Positions 26,947 through 37,572 are shown, counted from the first letter of the stretch. The stretch is 64,000 nucleotides of DNA from an uncultured Eubacterium sp. (GCA_947178105.1 CAMWXD010000012.1:1-64000), one strand, 5' to 3'. Numbers and translations are program-made. The notes: generated by a model from the sequence alone, not told the origin.

Positions 26947-28230
26947 ATGAAGATGAAGATGAAATATTTGAAGATGGCGGCAGTAACGGGATTAGCAGCA
27001 GCTCTGATAGCAGGATGCGGAAGCTCAGGCGATTCGAATGGCAGCAGTTCAGAGGGCGGCACGACGACAATTACATTTATGAACCACACAGGAGAAGATA
27101 AAACAAAGGCTTATGAAGATGAGCTGATCGCCGCGTTTGAGGAGGCTAATCAGGATATTAAAGTCGAAGTCCAGCGTATGAGCATGGATGATTATACACA
27201 GACAATCCAGACCAAAATTGCCAGCGGCGATGCGCCGGATGTCTTTTACATTGAGCAGTCTAATCTGGATAAGTATGCGGGAAGCGACTATCTGCTGGAT
27301 TTGACAGATACGAGCATAGCGGAGCATTACGACGGCAATATGCTTGTGTATGAAGGCAAAAGCTATGGCGCGCCGTTAGGGGTTAATACATATATCATTA
27401 CTTACAATAAAAGTGTTTTTGCAGATTTAAATATTGAAATACCGCAGACGACGACAGAATTTTATGATGCATGTGAGACGATCAAAGGAGCCGGCCTTGT
27501 GCCGTTAGTAGCAGGATATCAGGATACATGGGTGTTAATGGCGGATACGCAGGCAGAGTATGTAAATGATGTCATGTTAAGGGATGCAGATGCATTAAAG
27601 AAGCTGGAAAGCAGGGAAGTGAGGTTTTCTGAAAGTGCAGACTGGAAAGCTGTTTTTGAGCGGTTTGCAAAGAGGATGCAGTACACACAGGGCGACCAGT
27701 TTGGCACAGACTGGAATACTGCCTGCACGATGCTTGCAAACGGCGATGCGGCAATGATTGTCAGCGGAGACTGGACAGCGAACAATGTAGCGGATATGGG
27801 AGAGGACGTAGAATTAGGAGCATTTATCCTTCCGGTTTCTGACAATGCAGATGAAGTAAAGATGGCAGTGCCTGGCGCGGGACAGTCTTATGCAATTAGC
27901 GCGGATAGTGAGAATCAGGCAGCGGCAGTTAAGTTTGTGGATTTTATGACATCAAAAGAAGCCGGTGAAAAATATGTTGCTGAAAGCATCGGTGTGTGTG
28001 TAATCAAAGATGTGGAAACGCCTGAGGTGGAATCCGCACTGGCGGATATTGTGGCTTATATGAATGAAGGGAAATCTGAATTCCTTTCTGCTGATTTTGA
28101 TGCGAACTTTACAGAGGAATACAGGGATGCATTCCAGAATACCGTAAGCAGTTTTATTCTTGACGGAGCAGAAGATGTAGATAAGCTGCTGCAGGACCTT
28201 GACACAGAATTCGACCGTATTCACGGATAA
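26947..28230 (+). CDS. ABC sugar transporter solute-binding lipoprotein (CUT1 type)
   Basis: The lipoprotein signal peptide ends in the lipobox LIAGC (about residue 24), followed by a serine/glycine-rich linker. The rest is a family 1 extracellular solute-binding protein (ITFMNHTGEDKTKAYEDELIAAFEEANQDIKVEVQ; MLANGDAAMIVSGDW; AVKFVDFMTSKEAGEKYV). It would capture oligosaccharides for the two permeases that follow. I chose the ATG at 26947, 7 bases after ggagga, over the ATG at 26932 that precedes that site. By context the ligand is likely a rhamnose-containing oligosaccharide (inference). Confidence 0.93.
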   Translation: MKMKMKYLKMAAVTGLAAALIAGCGSSGDSNGSSSEGGTTTITFMNHTGEDKTKAYEDELIAAFEEANQDIKVEVQRMSMDDYTQTIQTKIASGDAPDVFYIEQSNLDKYAGSDYLLDLTDTSIAEHYDGNMLVYEGKSYGAPLGVNTYIITYNKSVFADLNIEIPQTTTEFYDACETIKGAGLVPLVAGYQDTWVLMADTQAEYVNDVMLRDADALKKLESREVRFSESADWKAVFERFAKRMQYTQGDQFGTDWNTACTMLANGDAAMIVSGDWTANNVADMGEDVELGAFILPVSDNADEVKMAVPGAGQSYAISADSENQAAAVKFVDFMTSKEAGEKYVAESIGVCVIKDVETPEVESALADIVAYMNEGKSEFLSADFDANFTEEYRDAFQNTVSSFILDGAEDVDKLLQDLDTEFDRIHG

Positions 28231-28268
28231 TGGCGCAGCAGTTGCTTACAGAATAGGAGGGGATTTTC

Positions 28269-29108
28269 TTGAAGGATAGAAAAGGGTTTTACTGGTTTTT
28301 GCTGCCGTCTGTTGTTTTGTTTCTGTTTGCAACGGTATATCCGTTTATATCAGGGCTGAATGTTGCATTCACAAACTGGGACGGTATTTCCAGGGATTAT
28401 GATTATATAGGCTTTAAAAATTTTATTGATATGTTTCATGATTCCAATATTGTAAGGTCTATCTGGGTAACGCTTGCATTTGGTATCGGGTATACGTTGC
28501 TGAACAATGTCCTGTCATTATCTATTGCAATCCTGTTAAGGCCGAAATTTAAAGGAAATGCGTTTATAAAGACCGTTTTCTTTATACCGATGGCGTTAAG
28601 CCCTGTCCTGGCGGCATTTGTATGGGGATTTATAGACCGCAATATTTTGTCAAATGTGCTCGGAAGTTCTCTGCTGGGCAAGCCGGCGACTGTTCTGTGG
28701 GGGCTTATCATGATCGCGCTTTGGAGCGGCATAGGTTCTAATATTATGGTTTACCTTGCAGGGCTCACCAATATACCGAATGATTATTATGAAGCTGCGG
28801 CGATTGACGGCGTTACGGTCTGGCAGAAGTTCAGATATATTACATTGCCGCTTCTAGGGCCTTCCTTTACGACATGTATTACCCTGACTTTAACCTCTGC
28901 ACTGCGTGAATTTGGTATTACCATGTCAGCGACAGCCGGCGGCCCGGCCCGGTCATCCGAAATGATTTCCATCTTTATTTATAAGAATCTGTTCAGCTTC
29001 CAGAAAGCAGGATATGGCCAGGCAGTATCGCTTGTATTTATGATGATTCTGATGGTGCTCGGCATCTGCATGAACCGGTTCTTTAGAAGCAAGGAGGTAG
29101 AGTTGTAA
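28269..29108 (+). CDS. ABC sugar transporter permease (MalF type)
   Basis: A 279-residue inner-membrane permease with six predicted membrane segments and the binding-protein-dependent transport loop (EAAAIDGVTVWQKFRYITLPLLGPS), which contacts the ATPase. Translation starts at TTG, 8 bases after aggagggg; no ATG fits the homologous N-terminus MKDRKGFYWFLLPSVVLF. Its stop overlaps the next permease start (TAATG). No ATP-binding subunit is encoded in the locus, so a shared MsmX/UgpC-type ATPase elsewhere is expected. Confidence 0.92.
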   Translation: MKDRKGFYWFLLPSVVLFLFATVYPFISGLNVAFTNWDGISRDYDYIGFKNFIDMFHDSNIVRSIWVTLAFGIGYTLLNNVLSLSIAILLRPKFKGNAFIKTVFFIPMALSPVLAAFVWGFIDRNILSNVLGSSLLGKPATVLWGLIMIALWSGIGSNIMVYLAGLTNIPNDYYEAAAIDGVTVWQKFRYITLPLLGPSFTTCITLTLTSALREFGITMSATAGGPARSSEMISIFIYKNLFSFQKAGYGQAVSLVFMMILMVLGICMNRFFRSKEVEL

Positions 29109-29935
29109 TGAACAGTAAAACAGCGACGATTTTAGGACGTGTCTTTTTAGGTATCGTAGCAGTTATTTTTATCTTTCCATTTATTGTCAGCGTTCTGCTT
29201 TCTTTTAAGACGAAACAGGAGACGGCGAAAAATGTGCTGGCTCTGCCAGAGGCGCTGCATATAGAAAACTATACGGAAGCAATGGCAAAAGCAAATATTC
29301 TGCATTCTATGGGAAACAGCATTATTGTCACGGCAGTAAGTGTCATATTGGTCATTATCGTGGCATCTATGGCAGGATATGCCATTGGCAGGCAGTATCA
29401 TAAAAAATCATATAAGACGTATGAATCGATTCTGACAGCCGCAATGATGATTCCGTTCCAGACGTTAATGATTCCGATTTACAGGATGTACCGGGATATG
29501 GGGCTTTTAAACACACTGCCGGGCGTCATCATACTGATTGCCGGCACCAATATGCCGTTTGCGATTATGATGTACATCGGGTTTGTACGCACGCTTCCGA
29601 TTGAACTGGAGGAAGCGGCGATGCTGGAAGGCTGTGGAAAATGGCGCATTTTCTTTCAGGTTATTTTTCCGCTCCTGAAACCGACGACAGTAACGATCGC
29701 TGTATTGGATGCACTTTGGGCATGGAATGATTTCAACGCTTCCCTGATTGTATTGCAGAAAGACGCGGTAAAAACAGTGCCTATGCAGCAGTATGTATTT
29801 TTCGGAGAACATTCCGCAGATTACAATATGGCATTTGCTGCCGCAGTCATTGGCATGATACCGGTAATGATTTTCTTCCTATTTATGCAGAAGCATATTC
29901 AGGAAGGCATGACGGCAGGTGCAGTGAAAGGATAA
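29108..29935 (+). CDS. ABC sugar transporter permease (MalG type)
   Basis: A 275-residue second permease of the CUT1 importer. It has six membrane segments and the EAA loop (ELEEAAMLEGCGKWRIFFQVIFPLLKP). It begins on the last base of the preceding stop codon, so the two membrane subunits are translationally coupled. N-terminal helix IFPFIVSVLLSFKTKQET and C-terminal QKHIQEGMTAGAVKG are characteristic of this subfamily. Confidence 0.93.
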   Translation: MNSKTATILGRVFLGIVAVIFIFPFIVSVLLSFKTKQETAKNVLALPEALHIENYTEAMAKANILHSMGNSIIVTAVSVILVIIVASMAGYAIGRQYHKKSYKTYESILTAAMMIPFQTLMIPIYRMYRDMGLLNTLPGVIILIAGTNMPFAIMMYIGFVRTLPIELEEAAMLEGCGKWRIFFQVIFPLLKPTTVTIAVLDALWAWNDFNASLIVLQKDAVKTVPMQQYVFFGEHSADYNMAFAAAVIGMIPVMIFFLFMQKHIQEGMTAGAVKG

Positions 29936-29992
29936 GGAAACCCGCGTGGAAACTTCAGACAGAATGGGATGGAAGGAAAGGAACAGGGCGCA

Positions 29993-31933
29993 ATGAAACA
30001 GTGTTATTGGATCTGGTATCCGGGAGATTTTGAATTATATTATGCCATGAAGCAGAATTTCAGCCGTGTGGAAAGGGGATATGGCTGGCCGGCATTTTGG
30101 AAAAGTGAAGGATTTCGAAATCGTGTTGTTTTTCGCAGGACTTATGTGCTGGAAGAAGAAACTACTTTCTGTGTCATATCCAGAGCAACAGGCTTTTGCA
30201 TGGTAGCGGAAAAGAATCAGGAGAAGAATCAGGAAAAGAATCAGGATAAGAATAAGGATAAAAAATATCCATTTGGCAAGACTGTCACCTGCGGGCCCGG
30301 CGAAATATCCATTTCCATCCACGCAGGGTGCATAGAGACATTTCCAAGTATTTATATCAAGGGGGATATGATCTGCTCAGATTCTGGCTGGATGGCGGAA
30401 GATTATGCGTCAGCTCCGGTCAGTGCCGGATACTGTAAATATTTTACCCAGAGCAGCCAGAATCCTGCCTTGTGGGACTACAGTGAAAAAACATACCAGC
30501 CGATCCGGGTTACGGATATGGGAAATGGTGTCTTATATGAATTCGAAACAGAACTGACAGCCGTTCTCCAGGTAACCTTCCATGACGGACAATGCCGCCC
30601 GCTTACTGTTTTCTGTGGCGAGTCCAGGGAAGAGGCGCTGGACCCGGAACACTGCTATTACAGTTGGCAGACGGATCCGGAGACTGGAAAAACCCCGTGC
30701 AGTGCACTGCGTTTTGCATTTATCCCGGACTGTACACCGGATGAACTAGAGGTGTGCGCCATCCATCAGTATGTGGATATTCCGGTACGGGCAAAGTTTC
30801 ATTGTGATGATAAATTGTTAAACCGGATCTGGTCTGTAGCGGAGCATACCTTCCGGCTGTGCAGCGGTATCTTTTTTATAGACGGGGTGAAGCGGGATAA
30901 GTGGATCTGGTCCGGGGATGCTTACCAGAGCTTTTTTGTGAACCAGTATCTGATGGCTGACCCGGATATTAACCGCAGGACTCTGCTTGCGCTGCGGGGG
31001 AATGACCCGATGGTGACACATATCAATACCATACTGGATTATTCGCTGTTTTGGATTCTGGGCGTGAAAGCGCATTACGATGCTTATGCAGATACCGCAT
31101 TTATCCGGCAGGTTTACCCGAAGATGTGTTCCCTGATGGAGTTTTGTGAAAAACAGTTGGATGAAAACGGTTTCCTTACAGGGCGAAAAGGAGACTGGGT
31201 ATTTATTGACTGGGCAGATTTTGACAGGGAAGGGCCGCTGTGTGCAGAGCAGATGCTGTACCTTGCATGTTGGGAAGCGATGGCACAGTCTGCACAAATT
31301 CTGGGTGAGGAAGCCGGCTGTTTCGAGAAGAGGTATGAGACACTGAAACAGAACGTGCAGGATTTTTATTGGAATGAGCAGCAGGGGGCTTTTATCGATT
31401 CTTTTGTTTCGGGAAGACAGCATGTGACACGGCACGCAAATATTTTTGCAGTGATCTTTGACATTGCAGATGAGAGGCAAAAAACGGCTATTGTGGATCA
31501 TGTCCTTAAGAATCCACAGATCCCTGCAATTACAACACCGTATTTTAAATTCTATGAGATGGATGCGCTGGCCAGGATGGGATATCTTGGAGAAGTCCTG
31601 CAGCAGATGAAGGATTATTGGGGAGGTATGCTGGAACGCGGTGCAGTTACTTTTTGGGAAGAATATGACCCGCAGATACCGAAAGAAGAGCAGTATGATA
31701 TGTATGGGGATAAGTTTGGAAAGAGCTTATGCCATGCATGGTCAGCCAGCCCGATTTATCTTCTGGCAAAATATTTTGTGGGGCTTGCGGTGACAGGCCC
31801 GGTTCATGGGGAATATGAATTAAACCTGTACAGGGATGCTTTTCAATATCTGGATTGTACGCTGCCAGTTGGAAAAAGAAATGTTCATATATCCTGGGAT
31901 GGAAATAAAATAGCAGTAGATGATAGAAAATAA
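29993..31933 (+). CDS. GH78-like alpha-L-rhamnosidase (six-hairpin glycosidase)
   Basis: A 646-residue protein with N-terminal beta-sandwich regions and an (alpha/alpha)6 barrel of the GH78 fold. The segment DGVKRDKWIWSGDAYQSFF aligns with the catalytic signature of GH78, and GDWVFIDWADFD and ARMGYLGEVLQQMKDYWGGMLERGAVTFWEEYDP are typical of the barrel. It is shorter than the first GH78 gene and clearly a different subfamily, so the two may cleave different linkages. Start chosen at MKQCYWIWYPGDFELYY (29993); 29969 is also in frame. No signal peptide. An insertion of KNQ/EKNQ repeats interrupts the N-terminal domain. Last gene of the rhamnoside locus. Confidence 0.88.
   Translation: MKQCYWIWYPGDFELYYAMKQNFSRVERGYGWPAFWKSEGFRNRVVFRRTYVLEEETTFCVISRATGFCMVAEKNQEKNQEKNQDKNKDKKYPFGKTVTCGPGEISISIHAGCIETFPSIYIKGDMICSDSGWMAEDYASAPVSAGYCKYFTQSSQNPALWDYSEKTYQPIRVTDMGNGVLYEFETELTAVLQVTFHDGQCRPLTVFCGESREEALDPEHCYYSWQTDPETGKTPCSALRFAFIPDCTPDELEVCAIHQYVDIPVRAKFHCDDKLLNRIWSVAEHTFRLCSGIFFIDGVKRDKWIWSGDAYQSFFVNQYLMADPDINRRTLLALRGNDPMVTHINTILDYSLFWILGVKAHYDAYADTAFIRQVYPKMCSLMEFCEKQLDENGFLTGRKGDWVFIDWADFDREGPLCAEQMLYLACWEAMAQSAQILGEEAGCFEKRYETLKQNVQDFYWNEQQGAFIDSFVSGRQHVTRHANIFAVIFDIADERQKTAIVDHVLKNPQIPAITTPYFKFYEMDALARMGYLGEVLQQMKDYWGGMLERGAVTFWEEYDPQIPKEEQYDMYGDKFGKSLCHAWSASPIYLLAKYFVGLAVTGPVHGEYELNLYRDAFQYLDCTLPVGKRNVHISWDGNKIAVDDRK
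30212..30266 (+). repeat. Low-complexity 12-base tandem repeat inside GH78 gene
   Basis: Four to five imperfect copies of aagaatcaggaN encode EKNQEKNQEKNQDKNKDKK. It lies in a loop of the N-terminal sandwich domain. Copy number changes would stay in frame. Confidence 0.8.
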
Positions 31934-31951
31934 TGATAGGAGAGGCATATT

Positions 31952-32019
31952 TTGAGCAATCAAAAAGAGCACAAATCTTTTTTAAAAGCTAAAAGAAGGA
32001 TGCTCTTTTGATTGCTCAA
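31952..32019 (+). terminator. Long hairpin after the rhamnoside locus
   Basis: A 19-bp stem with one bulged A (ttgagcaatcaaaa... at 31952-31971 with 32001-32019) around an A/T-rich loop. It lies 19 bases after the GH78 stop. There is no T run right after the stem, so it may be a processing or stability hairpin as well as a terminator. Confidence 0.6.
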
Positions 32020-32045
32020 TAGGAATTGCGCTCTTTGTGCGCTGG

Positions 32046-32076
32046 TTGTTTAGGAACTGTACCTAAACAACTTTTT
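32046..32076 (+). terminator. Rho-independent terminator
   Basis: Perfect 9-bp stem ttgtttagg / cctaaacaa, 7-base loop, then ctttttg. It probably ends rhamnoside-locus transcripts that pass the first hairpin. Confidence 0.75.
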
Positions 32077-32081
32077 GCTGG

Positions 32082-32288
32082 TTATTCTTTGATTACGTCC
32101 AACTGTGTAATGTTTACACCAAAGGTTGTCAAAATAACTTTCAATTCAATATAACGGCCTTTCATTGCCTTGTAAATTTCTGAATCTTTTTCAGCTAATA
32201 TCATATATCTTTGAAGCCTTGCAAATTCTTCAACAGATACTTTCATCATTTCTTTGTCTGATATCTCTTGTACCTCCATGATATCCAT
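32082..32288 (-). CDS. Small hypothetical protein (minus strand)
   Basis: A 68-residue hydrophilic protein starting MDIMEVQEISDKEMMKV and ending NITQLDVIKE. The middle (EEFARLQRYMILAEKDSEIYKAMKGRYIELKVILTTFGVN) is predicted helical. The start is chosen after aaggcggtg on the minus strand; the open frame extends 25 codons further upstream without a better site. No family recognised. Its C-terminal end abuts the terminator of the rhamnoside locus. Confidence 0.6.
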   Translation of the reverse strand: MDIMEVQEISDKEMMKVSVEEFARLQRYMILAEKDSEIYKAMKGRYIELKVILTTFGVNITQLDVIKE

Positions 32289-32433
32289 ATTTACACCGCC
32301 TTTTGCATTGCTGCCATTGTTCATTGATGTAATCATTATAGTGGATTTCATGGAAGAGTGCAATCTTTAAGAAAAAGAAATTTTCAGCTCATTCTTTTTG
32401 TGTAAAAAATCTGTGGAAAAAAATTTAGATTTA

Positions 32434-32462
32434 TTGACAAACATCCGTAAAAATGATATAGT
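32434..32462 (+). promoter_or_regulatory. Sigma-A promoter for the TrmB-type regulator
   Basis: TTGACA, 17 bases, TATAGT, about 60 bases before the start codon. A short dyad (cact-N5-agtg) follows the -10 box and could be an autoregulatory operator. Confidence 0.75.
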
Positions 32463-32522
32463 CACTATTAAAGTGGTTGCTATGAAAGCAGAATATGGAA
32501 ATAATGAAAGGAAAACGATAGA

Positions 32523-34402
<1,880 letters not shown>

Positions 34403-34435
34403 CACCCATAGGCCACCGCGAGGGGAAGAAAGGAT

Positions 34436-34615
34436 ATGGAGACAAACCAGCTTGTGGCGCTGCCTAGGCAAGCCCAATCCAAGGAGCGGCAGCATGATAA
34501 GCTGTCGCCCTTGGATTTATCGCAGCAAAGCCATACTTCCGGTCAGCTTATTGACTTTCTTTTATCCAGCGTACCCTCATCCGTTTGCACACAGGCATGG
34601 TTATCGCCTGGATGA
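34436..34615 (+). pseudogene. Short open frame after ilvC, probably a truncated gene
   Basis: A 59-codon frame starting METNQLVALPRQAQSKERQH, 33 bases after ilvC, with aaagga 2-3 bases before the ATG. Its second half overlaps, on the opposite strand, the remnant of an AraC-type regulator, so the junction between unrelated sequences lies at about 34550. I recognise no family. It reads like the 5' end of a gene cut off by a deletion or rearrangement. Confidence 0.35.
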
Positions 34616-34743
34616 AATAAGACAACGCTTCCCTGTCCGATTGTGTAATTTTTGTTTCTGCAAGACAGGCAGCGCTCTCCGTCCCTCCTCGCTAAAACCA
34701 TTGTAAAGCATAAGCTATAGAAAGTCTTGTAAAATATCTTCAT
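34543..34743 (-). pseudogene. Remnant of an AraC-family regulator (cupin part)
   Basis: On the minus strand, residues 22-60 of this frame (DGERCLSCRNKNYTIGQGSVVLFHPGDNHACVQTDEGTLD) match the N-terminal sugar-binding cupin of AraC-type regulators. The frame then changes to unrelated KRKSIS and stops. The rest of the cupin and the whole DNA-binding domain are missing. No ribosome site for the ATG is seen, so it should be non-functional. Confidence 0.6.
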
Positions 34744-34850
34744 TTTTCAGGCAAGCTTATAAAAAATGTAAAAGTGTGGAAGAATTACAATGTGGGCGGG
34801 ATGCATCCCGTGCAGGGCAGAAATATATATTAGGAATATGGAGGCAAGAA

Positions 34851-36014
34851 ATGTTAGAAGAAAATGTTTTAGTACCTTTTTTGAAAAAATTTGACCAATA
34901 CCCATTCTGCGTCAGGATCAACAAGAAGGAATATAAGATCGGGGACGGGGAACCGGAATTTACGGTAAATTTTAAGAAAAAGATTCCGCTTGCCGCTCTA
35001 ATGACAAGCACCTCCCTGTCTTTGGGAGAGGCATATATGGATGGGGATTTGGAGGTCGAAGGAGACCTGTACTATGCCTTAGACCATTTTTTATGCCAGA
35101 TGGACAGGTTTTCTACGAATGAATCGGCATTAAAAAAGCTGGTATTTCCTTCTACTGCAAAAAAGAACCAGAAAAAAGAGGTGCAGAGCCATTATGATAT
35201 CGGCAATGATTTTTACCGGCTTTGGCTGGATGAAACAATGAGCTATTCCTGTGGGTATTTTTTGCATGGAGACGATTCGCTTTATCAGGCGCAGGTAAAC
35301 AAGGTAGATTATATTCTGAAAAAACTGTATCTGCAAAAAGGAATGTCACTGCTTGATATTGGATGCGGATGGGGATTTCTGCTGATCGAAGCGGCAAAGA
35401 AGTATGGCGTACACGGCATGGGGATCACCCTGAGCCAGGAGCAGTACAAGGAGGCTCGCCGGCGCATCCGAAAAGAGCATCTGGAAGAGCTTCTTACCGT
35501 AGAGCTGATGGATTACCGTGATCTTCCCAAATACGGAAAGAAGTTTGACCGGGTTGTCAGTGTGGGGATGGTGGAACACGTCGGCAGGGACAATTACCAG
35601 CTTTTTATCGATTGCGCGAAAGAGGCATTAAAGCCGGGAGGGCTTTTTCTGCTTCATTTTATCAGTGCGTTGAAAGAACATGCCGGCGATCCGTGGATCA
35701 AAAAGTATATTTTTCCAGGCGGCGTGATTCCAAGCCTGCGGGAAATGCTTTCCTGCGCGGCGGAGGATGGATTTCATACGCTGGATGTGGAAAATTTGCG
35801 GCAGCATTATAACCGCACCCTGCTGTGCTGGGAAAAAAATTACAGACAGCAGATAGACAAGGTGCGCAGCATGTTTGACGAAAGGTTTGTAAGAATGTGG
35901 GATTTGTATTTGTCATCGTGTGCGGCTACTTTTCATAATGGAATTATAGACCTGCATCAGGTGCTCTTTACAAAAGGGGTCAATAACCAACTGCCTCTTA
36001 TGCGATGGTATTGA
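34851..36014 (+). CDS. cfa: Cyclopropane-fatty-acyl-phospholipid synthase
   Basis: A 387-residue SAM-dependent enzyme that adds a methylene bridge to unsaturated acyl chains of membrane lipids. It has the N-terminal lipid-binding part (about 1-100, SLSLGEAYMDGDLEVEGDLY) and the methyltransferase domain: QSHYDIGNDFYRLWLDETMSYSCGYF, SAM motif LLDIGCGWGFLLIEAAKKYG, GITLSQEQ, VSVGMVEHVGRDNY, and HKGVNN-type end region. The start at 34851 follows ggagg by 7 bases. It appears monocistronic. Confers acid and solvent tolerance in other bacteria. Confidence 0.94.
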   Translation: MLEENVLVPFLKKFDQYPFCVRINKKEYKIGDGEPEFTVNFKKKIPLAALMTSTSLSLGEAYMDGDLEVEGDLYYALDHFLCQMDRFSTNESALKKLVFPSTAKKNQKKEVQSHYDIGNDFYRLWLDETMSYSCGYFLHGDDSLYQAQVNKVDYILKKLYLQKGMSLLDIGCGWGFLLIEAAKKYGVHGMGITLSQEQYKEARRRIRKEHLEELLTVELMDYRDLPKYGKKFDRVVSVGMVEHVGRDNYQLFIDCAKEALKPGGLFLLHFISALKEHAGDPWIKKYIFPGGVIPSLREMLSCAAEDGFHTLDVENLRQHYNRTLLCWEKNYRQQIDKVRSMFDERFVRMWDLYLSSCAATFHNGIIDLHQVLFTKGVNNQLPLMRWY

Positions 36015-36027
36015 GATGGTATTGACA

Positions 36028-36345
36028 AGAGTGCATGATGTAGAGATACGATACCAGCCTAAAGCAGTAAAATATGGACTGATTTTGACATGAATCGGAT
36101 GCCGCCAAAAATGGAACAATACAGAAATTGGCAGGAATAATGGATACGTCGCCAATGGGACTTTTGGGCGTGAGTGCCTGCGTCTACTTGAGCAATCTTT
36201 TCTGGAACAGGCACAAACCAGTCCATACAGGAATTGGAACAGCGGATTATAACTGAGTGGCTTCCGACCTCTGGATATGAGTATGCCAACGCCCCTAGGG
36301 ACTTATGGACGAGAAATTTAATATGTTTATGGAAACAGTTGACGA
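36028..36345 (+). pseudogene. Decayed GyrI-like (AraC effector-binding) sequence
   Basis: Three frames hold successive pieces that resemble a GyrI-like small-molecule-binding domain: VHDVEIRYQPKAVKYG, then MDTSPMGLLGVSACVY followed by a KPV motif, then TEWLPTSGYEYANAP. The order matches that of the family, but stops and frameshifts separate them and the DNA-binding half is absent. No gene can be expressed from it. Confidence 0.45.
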
Positions 36346-36601
36346 ACGTTTCCAAAGAAATTCCACGTGAATGCTCCAGCTTCTGGCTCTGATCCCGGAG
36401 AAAAAGTCACCCCATCTGGATCAAAAATCTATGAACTGCCGGAATGTTGAGAAAATAATGGATTCATTTGCAAAAATAAGCCTGTCACCCGTCACGATAA
36501 GTAAACGGCATGATGTGAAATATCTAGAATGCCTCTATATATATCTTTTGGATGAAGTGTGTCCTGGCTGCAAAATCTTTATAGAAATCGGACATTGAAT
36601 A
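36346..36601. other. Intergenic debris, nothing recognised
   Basis: No gene, repeat or RNA is recognisable between the GyrI-like remnant and the promoter of the next Rpn gene. Short open frames here have no ribosome sites. Confidence 0.5.
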
Positions 36602-36610
36602 TGGTATACT
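36602..36610 (+). promoter_or_regulatory. Extended -10 promoter for the second Rpn gene
   Basis: TGGTATACT is a TGN-TATACT extended -10 box, 53 bases before the likely start; the -35 region is weak. Confidence 0.45.
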
Positions 36611-36662
36611 AAACATAGGGGAAACTAATAAAGCGAAACGGTAAAGGTCAGGTGATGTAGCT

Positions 36663-37517
36663 ATACAGAGATTGAAGCCTTTGAATGATTTTATATTTGG
36701 GAAGACCTTTGGGGAAAAGGGTGACGAGGAACAGTTGTTGTCGCTGCTGAATGCTATTTTGGCAAAGACGAAACACAAGAAGCTGGTTAGGATTGAGATT
36801 GTAGAGCACAGGACATTTACAGCGGAGGTGGTCGGAGACAAGACCAGCATACTTGATATCCGTGCAGTAGCCGAAGACGGCACGAAGATTAACATTGAGG
36901 TCCAGCTCAGGGATTATGGGAACATGGACAGGCGCAGCTTGTTTTACTGGAGCAGGGAGTTCGCAAGCGGTTTGGATAAGGGAGATGATTATAGCCAGTT
37001 AGCCAATGTGATAGCAATCAACATCGTAAACTTTGAAGTTGTGAGTGTGGATGATTTCCATACGGTATTCCATCTCTGGGAGGATACCCATAAGGACTGC
37101 CTTTTGACAGATGCTCTGGAGATCCACTTCATTGATGTACAGAAGTTCAATGCCCTGCCTGAAAAGGACATTAAGAATGATTCGCTGCACAGGTGGTTGA
37201 CGTTTTTTGACCAGAACATTTCAGATGATATGCTAAAGGAGTTGATGGACATGGATGCTGCGATTTATAAGGCTAATGAAAAGATGACATTTCTGGCCAA
37301 TGATAAGGAAGTGCTACGGTTATATAATATGCGTGAAATGGCACAGATTGATTACAACAGCGGAATACGAAAGGCAAAGGAAGATGGCATAGTAGAAGGC
37401 AAAATAGAGAGGAATATTGAAATTGCCCAGAATATGATAGCGGATGGTGAGCCTATAGAAAAGATTATCAGATATACTGGACTCAGGAAAGAGAGTATAG
37501 AGAATTTAAAAGCTTGA
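36663..37517 (+). CDS. Rpn family recombination-promoting nuclease/putative transposase
   Basis: About 284 residues of the PD-(D/E)XK (PF12784) type: LKPLNDFIFGKTFGEKGDEEQLLSLLNAIL, ILDIRAVAEDGTKINIEVQLRDYGNMDRRSLFYWSREFASGLDKGDDYSQL. The D of LDIRA and the E-V-Q of INIEVQ are the nuclease residues. The C-terminal helix (AKEDGIVEGKIERNIEIAQNMIADGEPIEKIIRYTGLRKESIENL) is usual. There is no good ATG: the family start MQRLKPLND is present as ATA CAG AGA TTG, so initiation is at ATA (36663) or at the TTG at 36672. It belongs to a different subgroup from the frameshifted Rpn gene at 16303. These proteins are often mobile and multi-copy. Confidence 0.82.
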   Translation: MQRLKPLNDFIFGKTFGEKGDEEQLLSLLNAILAKTKHKKLVRIEIVEHRTFTAEVVGDKTSILDIRAVAEDGTKINIEVQLRDYGNMDRRSLFYWSREFASGLDKGDDYSQLANVIAINIVNFEVVSVDDFHTVFHLWEDTHKDCLLTDALEIHFIDVQKFNALPEKDIKNDSLHRWLTFFDQNISDDMLKELMDMDAAIYKANEKMTFLANDKEVLRLYNMREMAQIDYNSGIRKAKEDGIVEGKIERNIEIAQNMIADGEPIEKIIRYTGLRKESIENLKA

Positions 37518-37539
37518 CAGATGCAGACCAAGAACAAAG

Positions 37540-37572
37540 CGGATACTTTAGATAATGGGGTATCCGTTTTTT
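37540..37572 (+). terminator. Terminator after the second Rpn gene
   Basis: Stem cggatac / gtatccg, 13-base loop, then six Ts. Confidence 0.75.

Noticed and set aside
30212-30266. Tandem repeats as a possible CRISPR array
   Set aside because: Units are contiguous, without spacers, and lie in frame inside a gene.
31952-32019. Long inverted repeat as the ends of a tiny insertion element
   Set aside because: The arms are only 29 bases apart, there is no target duplication, and the place (just after an operon) fits a transcript-end hairpin.
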